DNA of 64,000 nucleotides, from positions 434,001 through 498,000 of the forward strand of contig JAILXT010000001.1 of NCBI GenBank assembly GCA_045430345.1. Direction: 5' to 3'. Below, piece by piece: positions 16,344 to 25,213 of the stretch. Numbering within the stretch: position 1 is the first letter of the stretch; every line of letters begins with the position of its first letter. Position numbers and translations under genes: made by a program. The stretch is from Agarilytica sp045430345. GTDB lineage: Bacteria > Pseudomonadota > Gammaproteobacteria > Pseudomonadales > Cellvibrionaceae. The notes under the pieces were generated by a model. That model did no database searches. It was not told the DNA's origin and saw only the letters and a program-made list of their open reading frames with translations.

Positions 16344-18749
16344 TTAAAAACGCATGTTCGCGCTAATGCCGATCTGCCGCACGCCGTCACTGGGGTTACA
16401 GATCAGTGTCGTCGTGTTATCGCTTGGTGCTGCAGTGCCGGGGGTAGTTAGTGTGGCGATTTGGTGACAAGTCTTTTCTTCTGTTAAGTTTTTCCCCCAT
16501 GCGGAAATTTCCCATGAAGATTTTTGTGAAGCGTGTTGAGTCGGGTGAAATGCAATAAGCGCGTTCCAATAAAGCTGCGTGTCCTTCCGTGTAAAGGGGT
16601 CGTTTTCTTCTCTTAGCGAATCCACCTGGTCGCCAATATAATGGGCATCGGTTCTTAGGGTCCATTGACCTAGGTTTGTAGAAAACGTTTTTTCGATAAG
16701 TGCTGTATAGCTGTGTGAAGGGGTATTGAGCAGTTCATGTCCTTCATCAACGCCCGCTAGGTCGCCGACATCTGTAATTTCCGAATGTAGAAAGCCGGCA
16801 TTCGCGGCTAGGCGTACATTCGATGCGCTTCGCCACGCAATCTCTATTTCGGCGCCCTTAATGTTGACGGCGGGAATATTTAAAAAGGCAGGGCTGCCGC
16901 CAACAGTGTCGAAAGTTTGTAGGTCTTCCCAGTCATAATAGAACACGGCGCTATTCAGCGTAATGTTTTCGGAAAGCGTTGATTTTAATCCCAGTTCTAA
17001 TGCGCTTAAGTATTCCGGTTTAACTGGTTCGTCTGCAGTGCCCGCGAAAGCGGCTAATGCGCGAGTGTCGAAGCCCCCGGATTTAAATCCTTGCGCGATA
17101 CTGCCGTAGATCAGTGTATTGTCGTTATAGCGATGGCTGAGCCGAAGGTTAAACCCGGTTTCTTCCATATTTTGGTAGATACGCCCAAGATCCATGGTGC
17201 ATGGAATCCCCCCAACAGGGGGCGGGCATTGCCCAGGCGTGGTGCCTGTGAGTTCTCGTACCAATGTTTCGCCAATAAAAGTATTCGCGCTGAAATCCGA
17301 TTCAGTGGTTCGCACAACACCAAATAGGGAGTCTGCGGCTTTTTTATTGTCGGTGTAACGAAGGCCGGCGGTAAGCGTTGTTGCGGAACTGAAACCAACG
17401 TCGACTTGAATGTATGCAGAATAATCGTGTTCGTCCTGTTTAAGTGTGTTGTACGCGGTGATAGGCAGTGAGTTAGCAATAAGCACACGCCGTACGTTGG
17501 TCGTTTGGCGTATATTTTCGTCGAATAGATAGATCCCGGCAATCCAACGGATATTGTCATCGCTTAGCGATGTGAGCCGCCATTCTTGGGACAGTTGTTC
17601 AAATTCAGAATCCTGGTATGCGATCATTCGGAGTTGATCTTCAGCCCCGAGATCTTCACTGAATTGTACTACGGTAGTTTCTAGTGCGGTGATGGAGCTT
17701 AATTCAAAGGTATTGAAGTTGAAGGTTGCGGTGAGTGATGCGCCTTCGAAATCGAGGTCTTGTGCGGCCGGTGAAACGTCGGCCACGTCGTGCCAATCGT
17801 CACTGGAGGGGTTGAAGCCTGTGGATGTCACACAGTTCGTTCTTCGGCGGAAATCACTGCCTTCCGACAGGGTTTGTGTATCACAGGGGGATGCTGGGTC
17901 GTTGGGGTCTCGCAAGCCAATGGCTTTGTTGCTAACCGCGGTGCCGCCTTGGGTACCGCGATGAAATTTCACCAAAAAGCTTGATGTGTCATTCGGAGAG
18001 AAGAGCAGTTGTAACCTGGCGGCATCCTGATCTTTTTCTCCCAGAGGGGCGGTGTTAGTGGTGTCTAAGATGTTGTTAAAAAGGCCGTCTCGTTGGAATA
18101 TCGTTGCCGATATACGCCCAGCTGCGTGTTCTCCTAGTCTAAAACCGGCTGCGCCCTCCGCGCGTTTATAGCCGTGGTTTCCCGTGTGAATATTCAGGTA
18201 ACCGTGCGCATCTTTTCCGACTATGGGTTTTGCTGTGATGTAGCTTATGGCGCCGCCAATGGCGTTTCGGCCAAATAGTGTGTTCTGTGGGCCTCTTACA
18301 ACCTCAATACGCTCGAGATCGAAGATGCTCATCGCGCCGATGTAGGGGTTGTTATAGCTGACGTCGTCTTGGGATATCGATACCGCCCGCGCAACGTTGC
18401 CGTGAAAGTTATTGGTGCCGACGCCGCGGATGGTAAATCCGGCATTGATACCGTTGGCTGCGTTACGTCCAATGTTGGCCATCTGATCTAATATGTCGCT
18501 AGCTTCTGTCATGGCTCTGGAGGTTATTTCTTCACGAGACAGGGCTTGGATCGCAAGGCCAACCGATTGGATATTCTCTTCACGCTTTTGGGCGGTAACG
18601 ATGACTTCTTCTATTTTTGCGGCGGCAGTAAGGGCGGAGGCGGTACTCGTTAACAGCAACAGCGCGACCGCTGATACGTTGCATGAAAGCAGAAAATGAC
18701 GGGAGTTAAGACAAAAAAGTGGTCGTGTTATTTTTTTACGTATCGACAT
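16344..18749 (-). CDS. TonB-dependent outer membrane receptor
   Basis: 801 residues. A signal peptide occupies about residues 1-40 (hydrophobic SAVALLLLTSTASALTA), then the TonB box EEVIVTAQKREE, a plug domain (VGLAIQALSREEI, GFTIRGVGTN, VRGPQNTLFGRNAIGGAIS) and a beta-barrel that ends in the aromatic residue F (ISANMRF). It resembles the FecA/CirA-like receptor group found in marine Alteromonadales and Cellvibrionales that import large ligands (often glycans, siderophores or sterols); the ligand cannot be named. Nested hairpins lie directly upstream. The kinase gene follows after 18 bases. Confidence 0.9.
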   Translation of the reverse strand: MSIRKKITRPLFCLNSRHFLLSCNVSAVALLLLTSTASALTAAAKIEEVIVTAQKREENIQSVGLAIQALSREEITSRAMTEASDILDQMANIGRNAANGINAGFTIRGVGTNNFHGNVARAVSISQDDVSYNNPYIGAMSIFDLERIEVVRGPQNTLFGRNAIGGAISYITAKPIVGKDAHGYLNIHTGNHGYKRAEGAAGFRLGEHAAGRISATIFQRDGLFNNILDTTNTAPLGEKDQDAARLQLLFSPNDTSSFLVKFHRGTQGGTAVSNKAIGLRDPNDPASPCDTQTLSEGSDFRRRTNCVTSTGFNPSSDDWHDVADVSPAAQDLDFEGASLTATFNFNTFELSSITALETTVVQFSEDLGAEDQLRMIAYQDSEFEQLSQEWRLTSLSDDNIRWIAGIYLFDENIRQTTNVRRVLIANSLPITAYNTLKQDEHDYSAYIQVDVGFSSATTLTAGLRYTDNKKAADSLFGVVRTTESDFSANTFIGETLVRELTGTTPGQCPPPVGGIPCTMDLGRIYQNMEETGFNLRLSHRYNDNTLIYGSIAQGFKSGGFDTRALAAFAGTADEPVKPEYLSALELGLKSTLSENITLNSAVFYYDWEDLQTFDTVGGSPAFLNIPAVNIKGAEIEIAWRSASNVRLAANAGFLHSEITDVGDLAGVDEGHELLNTPSHSYTALIEKTFSTNLGQWTLRTDAHYIGDQVDSLREENDPFTRKDTQLYWNALIAFHPTQHASQKSSWEISAWGKNLTEEKTCHQIATLTTPGTAAPSDNTTTLICNPSDGVRQIGISANMRF

Positions 18750-18770
18750 CTGCGCCTGCTTAGCCCCAAA

Positions 18771-18839
18771 CCCACAAAAGGTGGGGTCATTGCCCCAATT
18801 CTCTTACTATACAGAGAGTATAGACGGCGATAATTGGGG
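18771..18839. promoter_or_regulatory. nested inverted repeats upstream of the TonB receptor gene
   Basis: CCCCAATT (18793-18800) is mirrored by AATTGGGG (18832-18839), and between them CTATAC-AGAGA-GTATAG (18807-18823) makes an inner stem. A third short stem, CCCAC/GTGGG, is at 18771-18785. A TATACT that could serve as -10 on the minus strand lies in the inner stem. The arrangement suggests an operator or leader structure for the receptor gene. Confidence 0.45.
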
Positions 18840-18870
18840 GTGCGCTGGTCGATTCAGGTGGTTTTAGCGT

Positions 18871-20799
18871 TTATTCTAGCTCAGCTTTCAAGGTGTCGTG
18901 ATCTTCACTTTTTTCCATCCATAACTCTTCTTTTGACGACAATATTTCACGAAGTTGGCGCTGCTCCTGGTGAAGGCGTGTTAGCTCGTCGCTAGGACCT
19001 TCATAGAGTTTAGGATCGGCGAGTTTTGTTTCAATATCCTTGATCTGGGAGTTGAGTTTTTCCATGTCTTTTTCGAGCTTTTTAATGGCATTTGCGATGG
19101 GTTTTAGTTTTTCCCTAATGGCCGCAGCAGCTTGTCGCTTCTCTTTTTTATCGGCTTTTGTTTCCGTTTCGGTGTTTATACTCGGTTTGTTGGTCTGCGG
19201 ACGCTCTTCAGGGGTGTTATTTTCATCGTTACCCCGGTTTGCGTCGTTTAGCCATTGCGCGTAGTCGTTTAAGGTGCCGTCGAATTCCTCAACCTTGTTG
19301 TTGTCGACCAAAAAGAAGTGCTCGACGGTATTCTTGAGTAAGTGACGATCATGGGAAACGACCACGATAGCGCCTTCATAGTTTTGTAAGGCAACGGTGA
19401 GCGCGTGTCGCATTTCCAAATCTAAGTGGTTCGTCGGCTCATCGAGCAATAAAACGTTGGGTTTGTGCCAAGCGACGATAGCGAGCGCCAAGCGTGCTTT
19501 TTCGCCACCTGAAAAGTGCGTAATCGTTTCGAATGCGCGATCGCCAGAAAAACCAAAACCACCTAAAAAGTTTCGGATCTCTTGTTCGCTCGCTTTTGGC
19601 GAAATGCGTTGTAAGTGAAGAGCGCACGAGGCGTTTATATCGAGCGCCTCAAGTTGGTGCTGTGCGAAATAGCCGATTTTTAAGTGCAGCCCATCGCTGC
19701 GGTCGCCGCTTAATAGCGAAATATCGCCCGCTAGGGTTTTCATTAAGGTTGATTTTCCGGCGCCGTTTCGGCCAAGTAAACCCACGCGGGAGTTGGCGAG
19801 AATTGAAAACTCGATATTTTTCGCGAGTGGTGTACTTGGGTCGTAGCCAATACTGCCTTCGGTGATATTCAGCAATACTTGTGGCTGTTTTTCAGGGTTA
19901 GGGAATTGAAAGTGAAAAGGGGAGTCGATATGCGCGGGCGCAATTTTTTCCATACGCTCCAATTCTTTTAATCGACTTTGTGCCTGTTTTGCTTTCGTGG
20001 CTTTTGCTCTAAAACGACGTACGAAGTTTTCAATTTCAGCGACGCGGACTTGCTGTTTTTGAAATGCCGCTTCTTGCTGGGCAAAGCGTTCGGCTTTTTG
20101 TATTTCGTAGGAGGAATAATTGCCGGTATAGGATGCCAGCGCACAATTTTCGATACTGACGATATGGTCAATGACGTTATCGAGAAAGTCGCGATCATGG
20201 GAAACGATCAGCAGAGTACCTTTATATGCGCGTAACCAATTTTCTAACCAGAGCGTTGCGTCCAAATCCAAATGGTTGGTCGGCTCATCGAGCAACAAAA
20301 AGTCGGAAGGGCACATAAGTGCTTGGGCGAGGTTCAAACGGATGCGCCAACCACCCGAGAAGTCTTTTACTGAGCGATTAGAATCTTCAGCCTTGAACCC
20401 TAAACCAAATAATAATTGTTGGGCGCGAGACTCGGCGGTATAACCGTCGATGTTCTCCATATCTTCATAAAGGTGTGCGAGTTTTTCGCCGTCTGCACAG
20501 TTTTCAATATCATTTTGTATTTTACGAAAGGCTTTGTCACCATCCAGAATATATTCCAGCGCGGGCCGGTCTTTTGCGTCGACCTCTTGCCCCATATGGG
20601 AAAGTTGCCATTGTTTGGGGATCGTCCATTCGCCTTTGTCTTCGTGCAGTTCACGCAAAAATAATTTGAATAGGCTGGATTTCCCCGAACCATTTTGCCC
20701 AATAAGCCCCCATTTCTGTCCGGGGTATATCGTGAGATCGGCATCTTCTAGTAATACTTTTGTGCCGAGCTGTAGGTGAACTTGATTTAGTTGGATCAT
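18871..20799 (-). CDS. yheS: ABC-F family ATPase (YheS type)
   Basis: 642 residues from the ATG at 20799 (MIQLNQVHL), which matches YheS starts; upstream in-frame codons lack family similarity. Two ABC domains: Walker A GQNGSGKSS and GRNGAGKST, signatures DFSGGWRIRL and FSGGEKARL, Walker B LLLDEPTNHLDLD twice. No membrane helices, as expected for ABC-F proteins, which act on ribosomes. The P-tRNA interaction linker (FRAKATKAKQAQSRLKELERM) is conserved. A charged coiled-coil C-terminus (residues about 540-640) is rich in Lys and Glu. Assigned to YheS by overall order and linker; function is likely release of stalled ribosomes at particular nascent sequences. Confidence 0.9.
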   Translation of the reverse strand: MIQLNQVHLQLGTKVLLEDADLTIYPGQKWGLIGQNGSGKSSLFKLFLRELHEDKGEWTIPKQWQLSHMGQEVDAKDRPALEYILDGDKAFRKIQNDIENCADGEKLAHLYEDMENIDGYTAESRAQQLLFGLGFKAEDSNRSVKDFSGGWRIRLNLAQALMCPSDFLLLDEPTNHLDLDATLWLENWLRAYKGTLLIVSHDRDFLDNVIDHIVSIENCALASYTGNYSSYEIQKAERFAQQEAAFQKQQVRVAEIENFVRRFRAKATKAKQAQSRLKELERMEKIAPAHIDSPFHFQFPNPEKQPQVLLNITEGSIGYDPSTPLAKNIEFSILANSRVGLLGRNGAGKSTLMKTLAGDISLLSGDRSDGLHLKIGYFAQHQLEALDINASCALHLQRISPKASEQEIRNFLGGFGFSGDRAFETITHFSGGEKARLALAIVAWHKPNVLLLDEPTNHLDLEMRHALTVALQNYEGAIVVVSHDRHLLKNTVEHFFLVDNNKVEEFDGTLNDYAQWLNDANRGNDENNTPEERPQTNKPSINTETETKADKKEKRQAAAAIREKLKPIANAIKKLEKDMEKLNSQIKDIETKLADPKLYEGPSDELTRLHQEQRQLREILSSKEELWMEKSEDHDTLKAELE

Positions 20800-20835
20800 A
20801 AATGTTTTTCGTTGTTTACTGGAGCATAGCAAGGC

Positions 20836-20972
20836 CGGTGGTACCGTTTCAGAAACGCTGTGAATATGTCCCTATACACTTAGCTTCGGCGTCCTCGGCA
20901 GTTGCTCCTGCACTGCTCTAATTCACGCCGTCCTGGCGTTTATGCCTCAGATATTCTGAAACGGTACCACCG
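20836..20972. repeat. 137-bp structured repeat, copy 1
   Basis: Ends are perfect 19-bp inverted arms (20836-20854 and 20954-20972) around a conserved core. The core is about 95% identical to that of copy 2 at 23307-23443. On the minus strand the core folds into small hairpins with GGA in each loop (ACGCC-AGGAC-GGCGT, GCAGTGC-AGGA-GCAACTGC, GTG..TATA with GGGACA). Located between two minus-strand genes. Confidence 0.75.
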
Positions 20973-21000
20973 ACCTTTCAATTGTCCAATTATCGATGCA

Positions 21001-21492
21001 TTAGATTGTTTTTTGCCAAAAAAGAGCGCGCCCAGTTTCTTCGCTAAGTTGATAGCCTTCGAAACCAAAATCGTTGTAGGCGTTTTGTGCGATGCGATTA
21101 CCTTCGAGTACTTCAAGTGTTATCTTGCAATAGTCACGTGCTTTGGCCGTATTTTCTATGGCTTGTAACAGTTGTTTAGCTATGCCGCGCCCCCGGTATT
21201 CATGTAGAACGGCCAGATCATGAATGTTAACGTTACATTTACTAGCGAAGGTGGAAACGTTTTCAAAACAATTAGAGAATCCGACCGGGGTGTCGCCATC
21301 GTAGGCTAAAAAACTAAATGCGTATGTCTTTTCGGACAGTAAGGCGATACTGCGTTGTGCAGTATTTTCTGTTAATGCCTTGCCTCCGCCCATAGGGTCA
21401 GAAGAATAGGCGATTAACTGTTGGCATAAATCAGCACGGTGTTTTGGGTTTGAAAAATCCACTGCGCATATGGTGATCTTTTTATCCGTCAC
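21001..21492 (-). CDS. GNAT-family N-acetyltransferase
   Basis: 163 residues. The GNAT fold is visible: FSFLAYDGDTPVGFSNCF (beta strands 2-4), VNIHDLAVLHEYRGRGIAKQLL (acetyl-CoA pyrophosphate-binding motif A with RGRGIA), then LEVLEGNRIAQNAYNDFGFEGYQ (motif B, with the tyrosine that usually acts as acid). Acceptor unknown. It follows cmoB by 9 bases in the same direction, so it may share the cmoAB transcript; the preceding repeat copy 1 lies between it and the ABC-F gene. Confidence 0.88.
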   Translation of the reverse strand: MTDKKITICAVDFSNPKHRADLCQQLIAYSSDPMGGGKALTENTAQRSIALLSEKTYAFSFLAYDGDTPVGFSNCFENVSTFASKCNVNIHDLAVLHEYRGRGIAKQLLQAIENTAKARDYCKITLEVLEGNRIAQNAYNDFGFEGYQLSEETGRALFWQKTI

Positions 21493-21501
21493 GAGTATTC
21501 C

Positions 21502-22476
21502 TTATTTTGTCCTGTTTGCCACAAAGATGCCTCTTAGCGGTGCGGGGTGTCCTTCTACTGTGAGTGTTGGGTTATTAGGATCGAGAAAGTCTTCTAAAGA
21601 CTGTGTCGTAACCCATGGTGTAATACGTTGCTCGTCCAGGGTTGTGGTGTTGGTGTCGACACAACGAACATTTTCAAACCCACATTTTGAGAGCCATGAG
21701 CATAGCGTTTGTGCGCTTGGGATAAACCACACATTATTCATTTTCGCGTAGCGTCCTTCAGGCACTAAACACGCGCCGAGTTCTCCATCGATAATGAGCG
21801 TTTCGAGTACAAGCTCACCACCAGGGCGTAGGGTATCGCGTAATTGTTTTAAATGATCCATGGGCGAGCGTCGATGATAAAGGACACCCATAGAAAAAGT
21901 TGTATCAAAGGCTTGGAGATTTTCGGGTAGATCTTGAATGCCGACGGGTAAAACATCTACAGGAGTATTTTGCAGATATTTTTTAACAACATGAAATTGC
22001 ACGATAAAACGAGGAGAGGGGTCAATACCGATAACGCGACGGGCATTTTCGCCCAACATGCGCCAGCAGTGATAGCCATTTCCACAGCCTACATCGAGTA
22101 CTTGTTTGTTTTCTAAAGGCGATATATGCGGTAATAAACGATCCCATTTCCAATCAGAACGCCATTCTGTATCGATATCGAGCCCGAATAAATTATACGG
22201 TCCTTTACGCCAAGGTCTTAACGCCATTAATTGGGTTTTGAGTTCACTACGTTTTTCTTCGGAACAATCATTTTCGCTACCGATGGTGACGGAATGTTTT
22301 AACTCCGTGGATGATGGCGCGATGTCAGGCAGTGCCTCAAATGCGGTCAGCCAACCTTTTAGGTCACCATAGCGCTTAAACGAAAGCTCTCGCTCGATTT
22401 GAGCCGGCAGGATGTCTGCCCAGCGGTTTAATGCCGAACCGGCAATCGATTCGATAAAGGGCGTAAAATTAATCAT
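21502..22476 (-). CDS. cmoB: tRNA U34 carboxymethyltransferase
   Basis: 324 residues. CmoB transfers a carboxymethyl group from carboxy-S-adenosyl-methionine to 5-hydroxyuridine at the wobble position of certain tRNAs, giving cmo5U34. The sequence has the typical RPWRKGPYNLFGLDID segment, the SAM-site VLDVGCGNGYHCWRMLG, and the MGVLYHRRSP and NVWFIPS motifs seen in CmoB. Its start overlaps the cmoA stop by one base (TAATG), so both are co-translated. Length is as in E. coli (323). Confidence 0.95.
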   Translation of the reverse strand: MINFTPFIESIAGSALNRWADILPAQIERELSFKRYGDLKGWLTAFEALPDIAPSSTELKHSVTIGSENDCSEEKRSELKTQLMALRPWRKGPYNLFGLDIDTEWRSDWKWDRLLPHISPLENKQVLDVGCGNGYHCWRMLGENARRVIGIDPSPRFIVQFHVVKKYLQNTPVDVLPVGIQDLPENLQAFDTTFSMGVLYHRRSPMDHLKQLRDTLRPGGELVLETLIIDGELGACLVPEGRYAKMNNVWFIPSAQTLCSWLSKCGFENVRCVDTNTTTLDEQRITPWVTTQSLEDFLDPNNPTLTVEGHPAPLRGIFVANRTK

Positions 22477-23210
22477 TATTTAAAGGCGATAAAAGATGCG
22501 AAATTAAAGCATTGAAACCACAGTTCGGTGCCTTTGTAGCCGATATGTTCTAGGCGTTGTTTGTGCGTTTCAAAACTTTCTGGGATCAGGACGTTATCAA
22601 TAGCGTTACGTTTTTGTGCGATTTCTAACTCGCTGTAGCCATTGGTTTTTTTAAAGTAGTGATGCAGTTCGGTCATGAGGGTTTGGTGATGTTCATCCGA
22701 AAAAGCGAGTTTTTCTGAGACAACCAAAATACCGCCCGGCACCATACCGTCGTAAATGGTTTTCAGTAAGGCTTGGCGTTCGCTAGGGGGGATAAACTGC
22801 AATGTGAAATTTAGGACGCACACCGATGCATTTTGAATAGTGATATTGGTAATATCGTCGTGGATCAGTTCCACAGGTATTTCATTAGAATCTGCGTCAA
22901 TCACTTGCTGACAACGATTGATCATGTCCTGAGAGTTATCAACCGCGATAATTTTCGTATCTGCCGCATTAATACGGTGACGCATCGCGAGTGTAGCTGC
23001 ACCCAACGAACTGCCTAAGTCGTAGCATGTGGTACCGCTTTGGCAGTAACGCTCTGCTAGCTGACCAATCATGTGTACGATCGTGAGATATCCTGGGACG
23101 GATCGCTTGATCATATCCGGGAATACGTCCACCACGCTTTGATCAAAAGTGAAGTTTGCCACTTGATCAAAGGGGGTTGAGTAGAGGGTATCTTTGGGGG
23201 TGTCGGTCAT
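22476..23210 (-). CDS. cmoA: carboxy-S-adenosyl-methionine synthase
   Basis: 244 residues. CmoA makes carboxy-SAM from SAM and prephenate, the donor for CmoB. Visible are FDQVANFTFDQSVVDVFPDMIKRSVPGY (family start), the SAM-binding YDLGSSLGAATLAM, AVDNSQDMI, and VCVLNFTLQFIPPSER. It is directly upstream of cmoB in the usual order. The upstream region carries repeat copy 2 and the divergent response-regulator gene. Confidence 0.95.
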   Translation of the reverse strand: MTDTPKDTLYSTPFDQVANFTFDQSVVDVFPDMIKRSVPGYLTIVHMIGQLAERYCQSGTTCYDLGSSLGAATLAMRHRINAADTKIIAVDNSQDMINRCQQVIDADSNEIPVELIHDDITNITIQNASVCVLNFTLQFIPPSERQALLKTIYDGMVPGGILVVSEKLAFSDEHHQTLMTELHHYFKKTNGYSELEIAQKRNAIDNVLIPESFETHKQRLEHIGYKGTELWFQCFNFASFIAFK

Positions 23211-23539
23211 GGTGTGTGGCGGGTATCAAATTTGGGGGTATTTTAGGGAAGCGGAGGGCGGGTGTATAGCTATTCTGGTGAAGGGCTTCGGGTGTGAAAG
23301 AAAGGAGCTTGTTCAGTTTTCAGGAACGCTGTGAATATGTCCCTACACACTCAGCTTTGGCATCCTCGGCAGTTGCTCCTGCACTGCTCTAATTCACGCC
23401 GTCCTGGCGTTTATGCCTCAGATGTCCTGCAAACCGAACAAGCCTCTTTCACGTCGTCGGCTTCTGTGCATTTCCCCATGCCCCCTGACCCTCTTTCCAG
23501 TAATAGTTCTACTACACTAGAAAGTACGAAAAGCAATTA
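23211..23539. other. intergenic region between cmoA and the response-regulator gene
   Basis: A 329-base divergent gap with no supported gene. It is largely filled by the 137-bp repeat copy 2 and must hold the promoters of cmoAB (minus) and of the regulator (plus). Confidence 0.6.
23307..23443. repeat. 137-bp structured repeat, copy 2
   Basis: Same length and core as copy 1 at 20836-20972. Its 19-bp arms (23307-23325 and 23425-23443) have a sequence quite different from copy 1 (CTTGTTCAGTTTTCAGGA at the left) but remain complementary to each other with two mismatches. This covariation shows that pairing of the ends, not their sequence, is kept. Confidence 0.75.
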
Positions 23540-25177
23540 TTGGGCAAATGGGGATTTGTGGGCAAGATCAGGTATTCGGACCTTTCTGTGCTTGTTGCTG
23601 ACGATTTCAGTAGCTTTCGCAGTACGGTAAACACAATGTTGATGAACCTTGGGGTTCTCGACGTGGAGATGGCATCTAATGGCGAAGAGGTCATCGAGAA
23701 GTGTGGCCTGAAAAGCTACGATGTGATCTTGTGCGACTACGATTTGGGCCCAGGCCGGAACGGCCAGCATGTGCTTGAGGAGCTGCGTTTTGGCAAGATG
23801 ATGGCGCCTACCAGCGTCTTTATTATGGTCTCGGCTGAGGCAAGCCGGAATATTGTTATGTCTGCCTATGATTGCGAGCCAGACGATTACCTCATGAAGC
23901 CAATCACCGGCATGATGCTTGAGCAGCGCGTACATAGGCTATTAACTCAAAAAGACGTCCTTCGCCCCGTGTTCTCCGCTTTTAAAAAAGGCGATATTCA
24001 AACCGCTACCGACATGCTGATCGATCTTTCGATCGCTGAGGATCGCCATTCTGTGGCGGCGCAAAAGTTACTGGGCGAGCTGTTTATCAAGACGGGTGAA
24101 TTACAGAAAGCCGAAAAGCTCTACACACGGGCATTAGAGGTGCGGCAGGTCGACTGGGCGCGCTTAGGGTTAGCCCATGTAAAACAGTTGAAGGGAGATC
24201 TGCAAACGGCGGGGGAGTACCTGCAAAAAATCGTGGAGGAAAGCCCCTTATACTTGCCTGCCTACGACGTACTGGCGGACAATTGGGACAAGCAAGGCGA
24301 CAAAAAAGAGGTGCAAGAGACGATCGCGCGCGCGATCGAAGTTTCGCCCATGTCGATTTTACGGCAGAAGCGCTTAGCGAAAGTAGCGAACGAAAATGAA
24401 GATGCGGTGAGCGCGGTTGAGGCGCTTCGTAAAGCGATAAAACTTGGCAAACTGTCATGTCATGGTTCACCGCAGGATAGCTTCGATCTCGCTCGCACGG
24501 TTTCCACGGCTATGGAGAAGGATCTTAACTTACCCGCGGGTGCCATCGCGGAAGCCGTTGAAGTACTGGATTCGGTGAAAGAAGAGTTCGCTCTCAGTGA
24601 TGAAGAACAGTCTCAAATCAGCCTTTTACAAGGGCGAGTGTTGGCAAATGAAGGTAAGACCGGCGCAGCACAAGAAAAACTGCGCCACGCCCTGCATGAC
24701 ATGTATAGCGATGAACTCGACATTGATATGGATGTGGATCGAGTCACTTTACTGCTTTCATTGGGTGAGAATGAGCAGGCTGAACAGCTATTAGAGTTCT
24801 TGCAGGAAAAGTATAAAGATGACCAACCTGCACTTGAGAAGATCGATAAATTTCTTAGTGAACCCGCAAGTGAAAGCAACCGTGAGTTGGTTGCCCAGGT
24901 TAACCGTGAAGGGATTGATTTGTACAGTGTGGGCGACTTTGATCGCGCGCTGGAATACTTTGAGCGGGCGCGTAAGCTCTTTCCAAAACATGTGGGTATA
25001 CAGCTCAACATTGTGCAGTCGCTCATTGGCAAAATGAAAGCGGACCCTGAAAACGATCAGCTACAAGAAGAGTGTCATTCGACATTGATCCTCGTCGAGA
25101 GCTTGGTCGATAAACATCACCCTCAATTCGGCCGTTTTTCTCGTTTAAGACGGCGTTCTGAAGTGTTTCTTCGATAG
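23540..25177 (+). CDS. response regulator with TPR domain
   Basis: 545 residues read from a TTG at 23540; a GTG at 23558 is an alternative, and neither has a good ribosome site. Residues 14-130 form a receiver domain with acidic pair Asp21-Asp22, phosphoacceptor Asp66 (ILCDYDLG), and the Lys of DYLMKPI. The rest (about 140-540) is tetratricopeptide repeats (for example LLGELFIKTGELQKAEKLYTRAL and YSVGDFDRALEYFERARKLFP). No DNA-binding or enzymatic output domain is seen, so the phosphorylation state would act through protein contacts, as in VieB-like REC-TPR proteins. The histidine-kinase-like gene follows after 36 bases and is the likely partner. Confidence 0.85.
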   Translation: MGKWGFVGKIRYSDLSVLVADDFSSFRSTVNTMLMNLGVLDVEMASNGEEVIEKCGLKSYDVILCDYDLGPGRNGQHVLEELRFGKMMAPTSVFIMVSAEASRNIVMSAYDCEPDDYLMKPITGMMLEQRVHRLLTQKDVLRPVFSAFKKGDIQTATDMLIDLSIAEDRHSVAAQKLLGELFIKTGELQKAEKLYTRALEVRQVDWARLGLAHVKQLKGDLQTAGEYLQKIVEESPLYLPAYDVLADNWDKQGDKKEVQETIARAIEVSPMSILRQKRLAKVANENEDAVSAVEALRKAIKLGKLSCHGSPQDSFDLARTVSTAMEKDLNLPAGAIAEAVEVLDSVKEEFALSDEEQSQISLLQGRVLANEGKTGAAQEKLRHALHDMYSDELDIDMDVDRVTLLLSLGENEQAEQLLEFLQEKYKDDQPALEKIDKFLSEPASESNRELVAQVNREGIDLYSVGDFDRALEYFERARKLFPKHVGIQLNIVQSLIGKMKADPENDQLQEECHSTLILVESLVDKHHPQFGRFSRLRRRSEVFLR

Positions 25178-25213
25178 AATCATATTAATTTAAGTGTGCA
25201 TCGGGAGCTGACT

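Noticed and set aside
20836..23443. The 137-bp repeats as integron attC sites or transposon ends
   Set aside because: No GTTRRRY/RYYYAAC core sites at the ends and no recombinase or cassette gene next to them; the arms differ between copies, which is unlike transposon terminal repeats.
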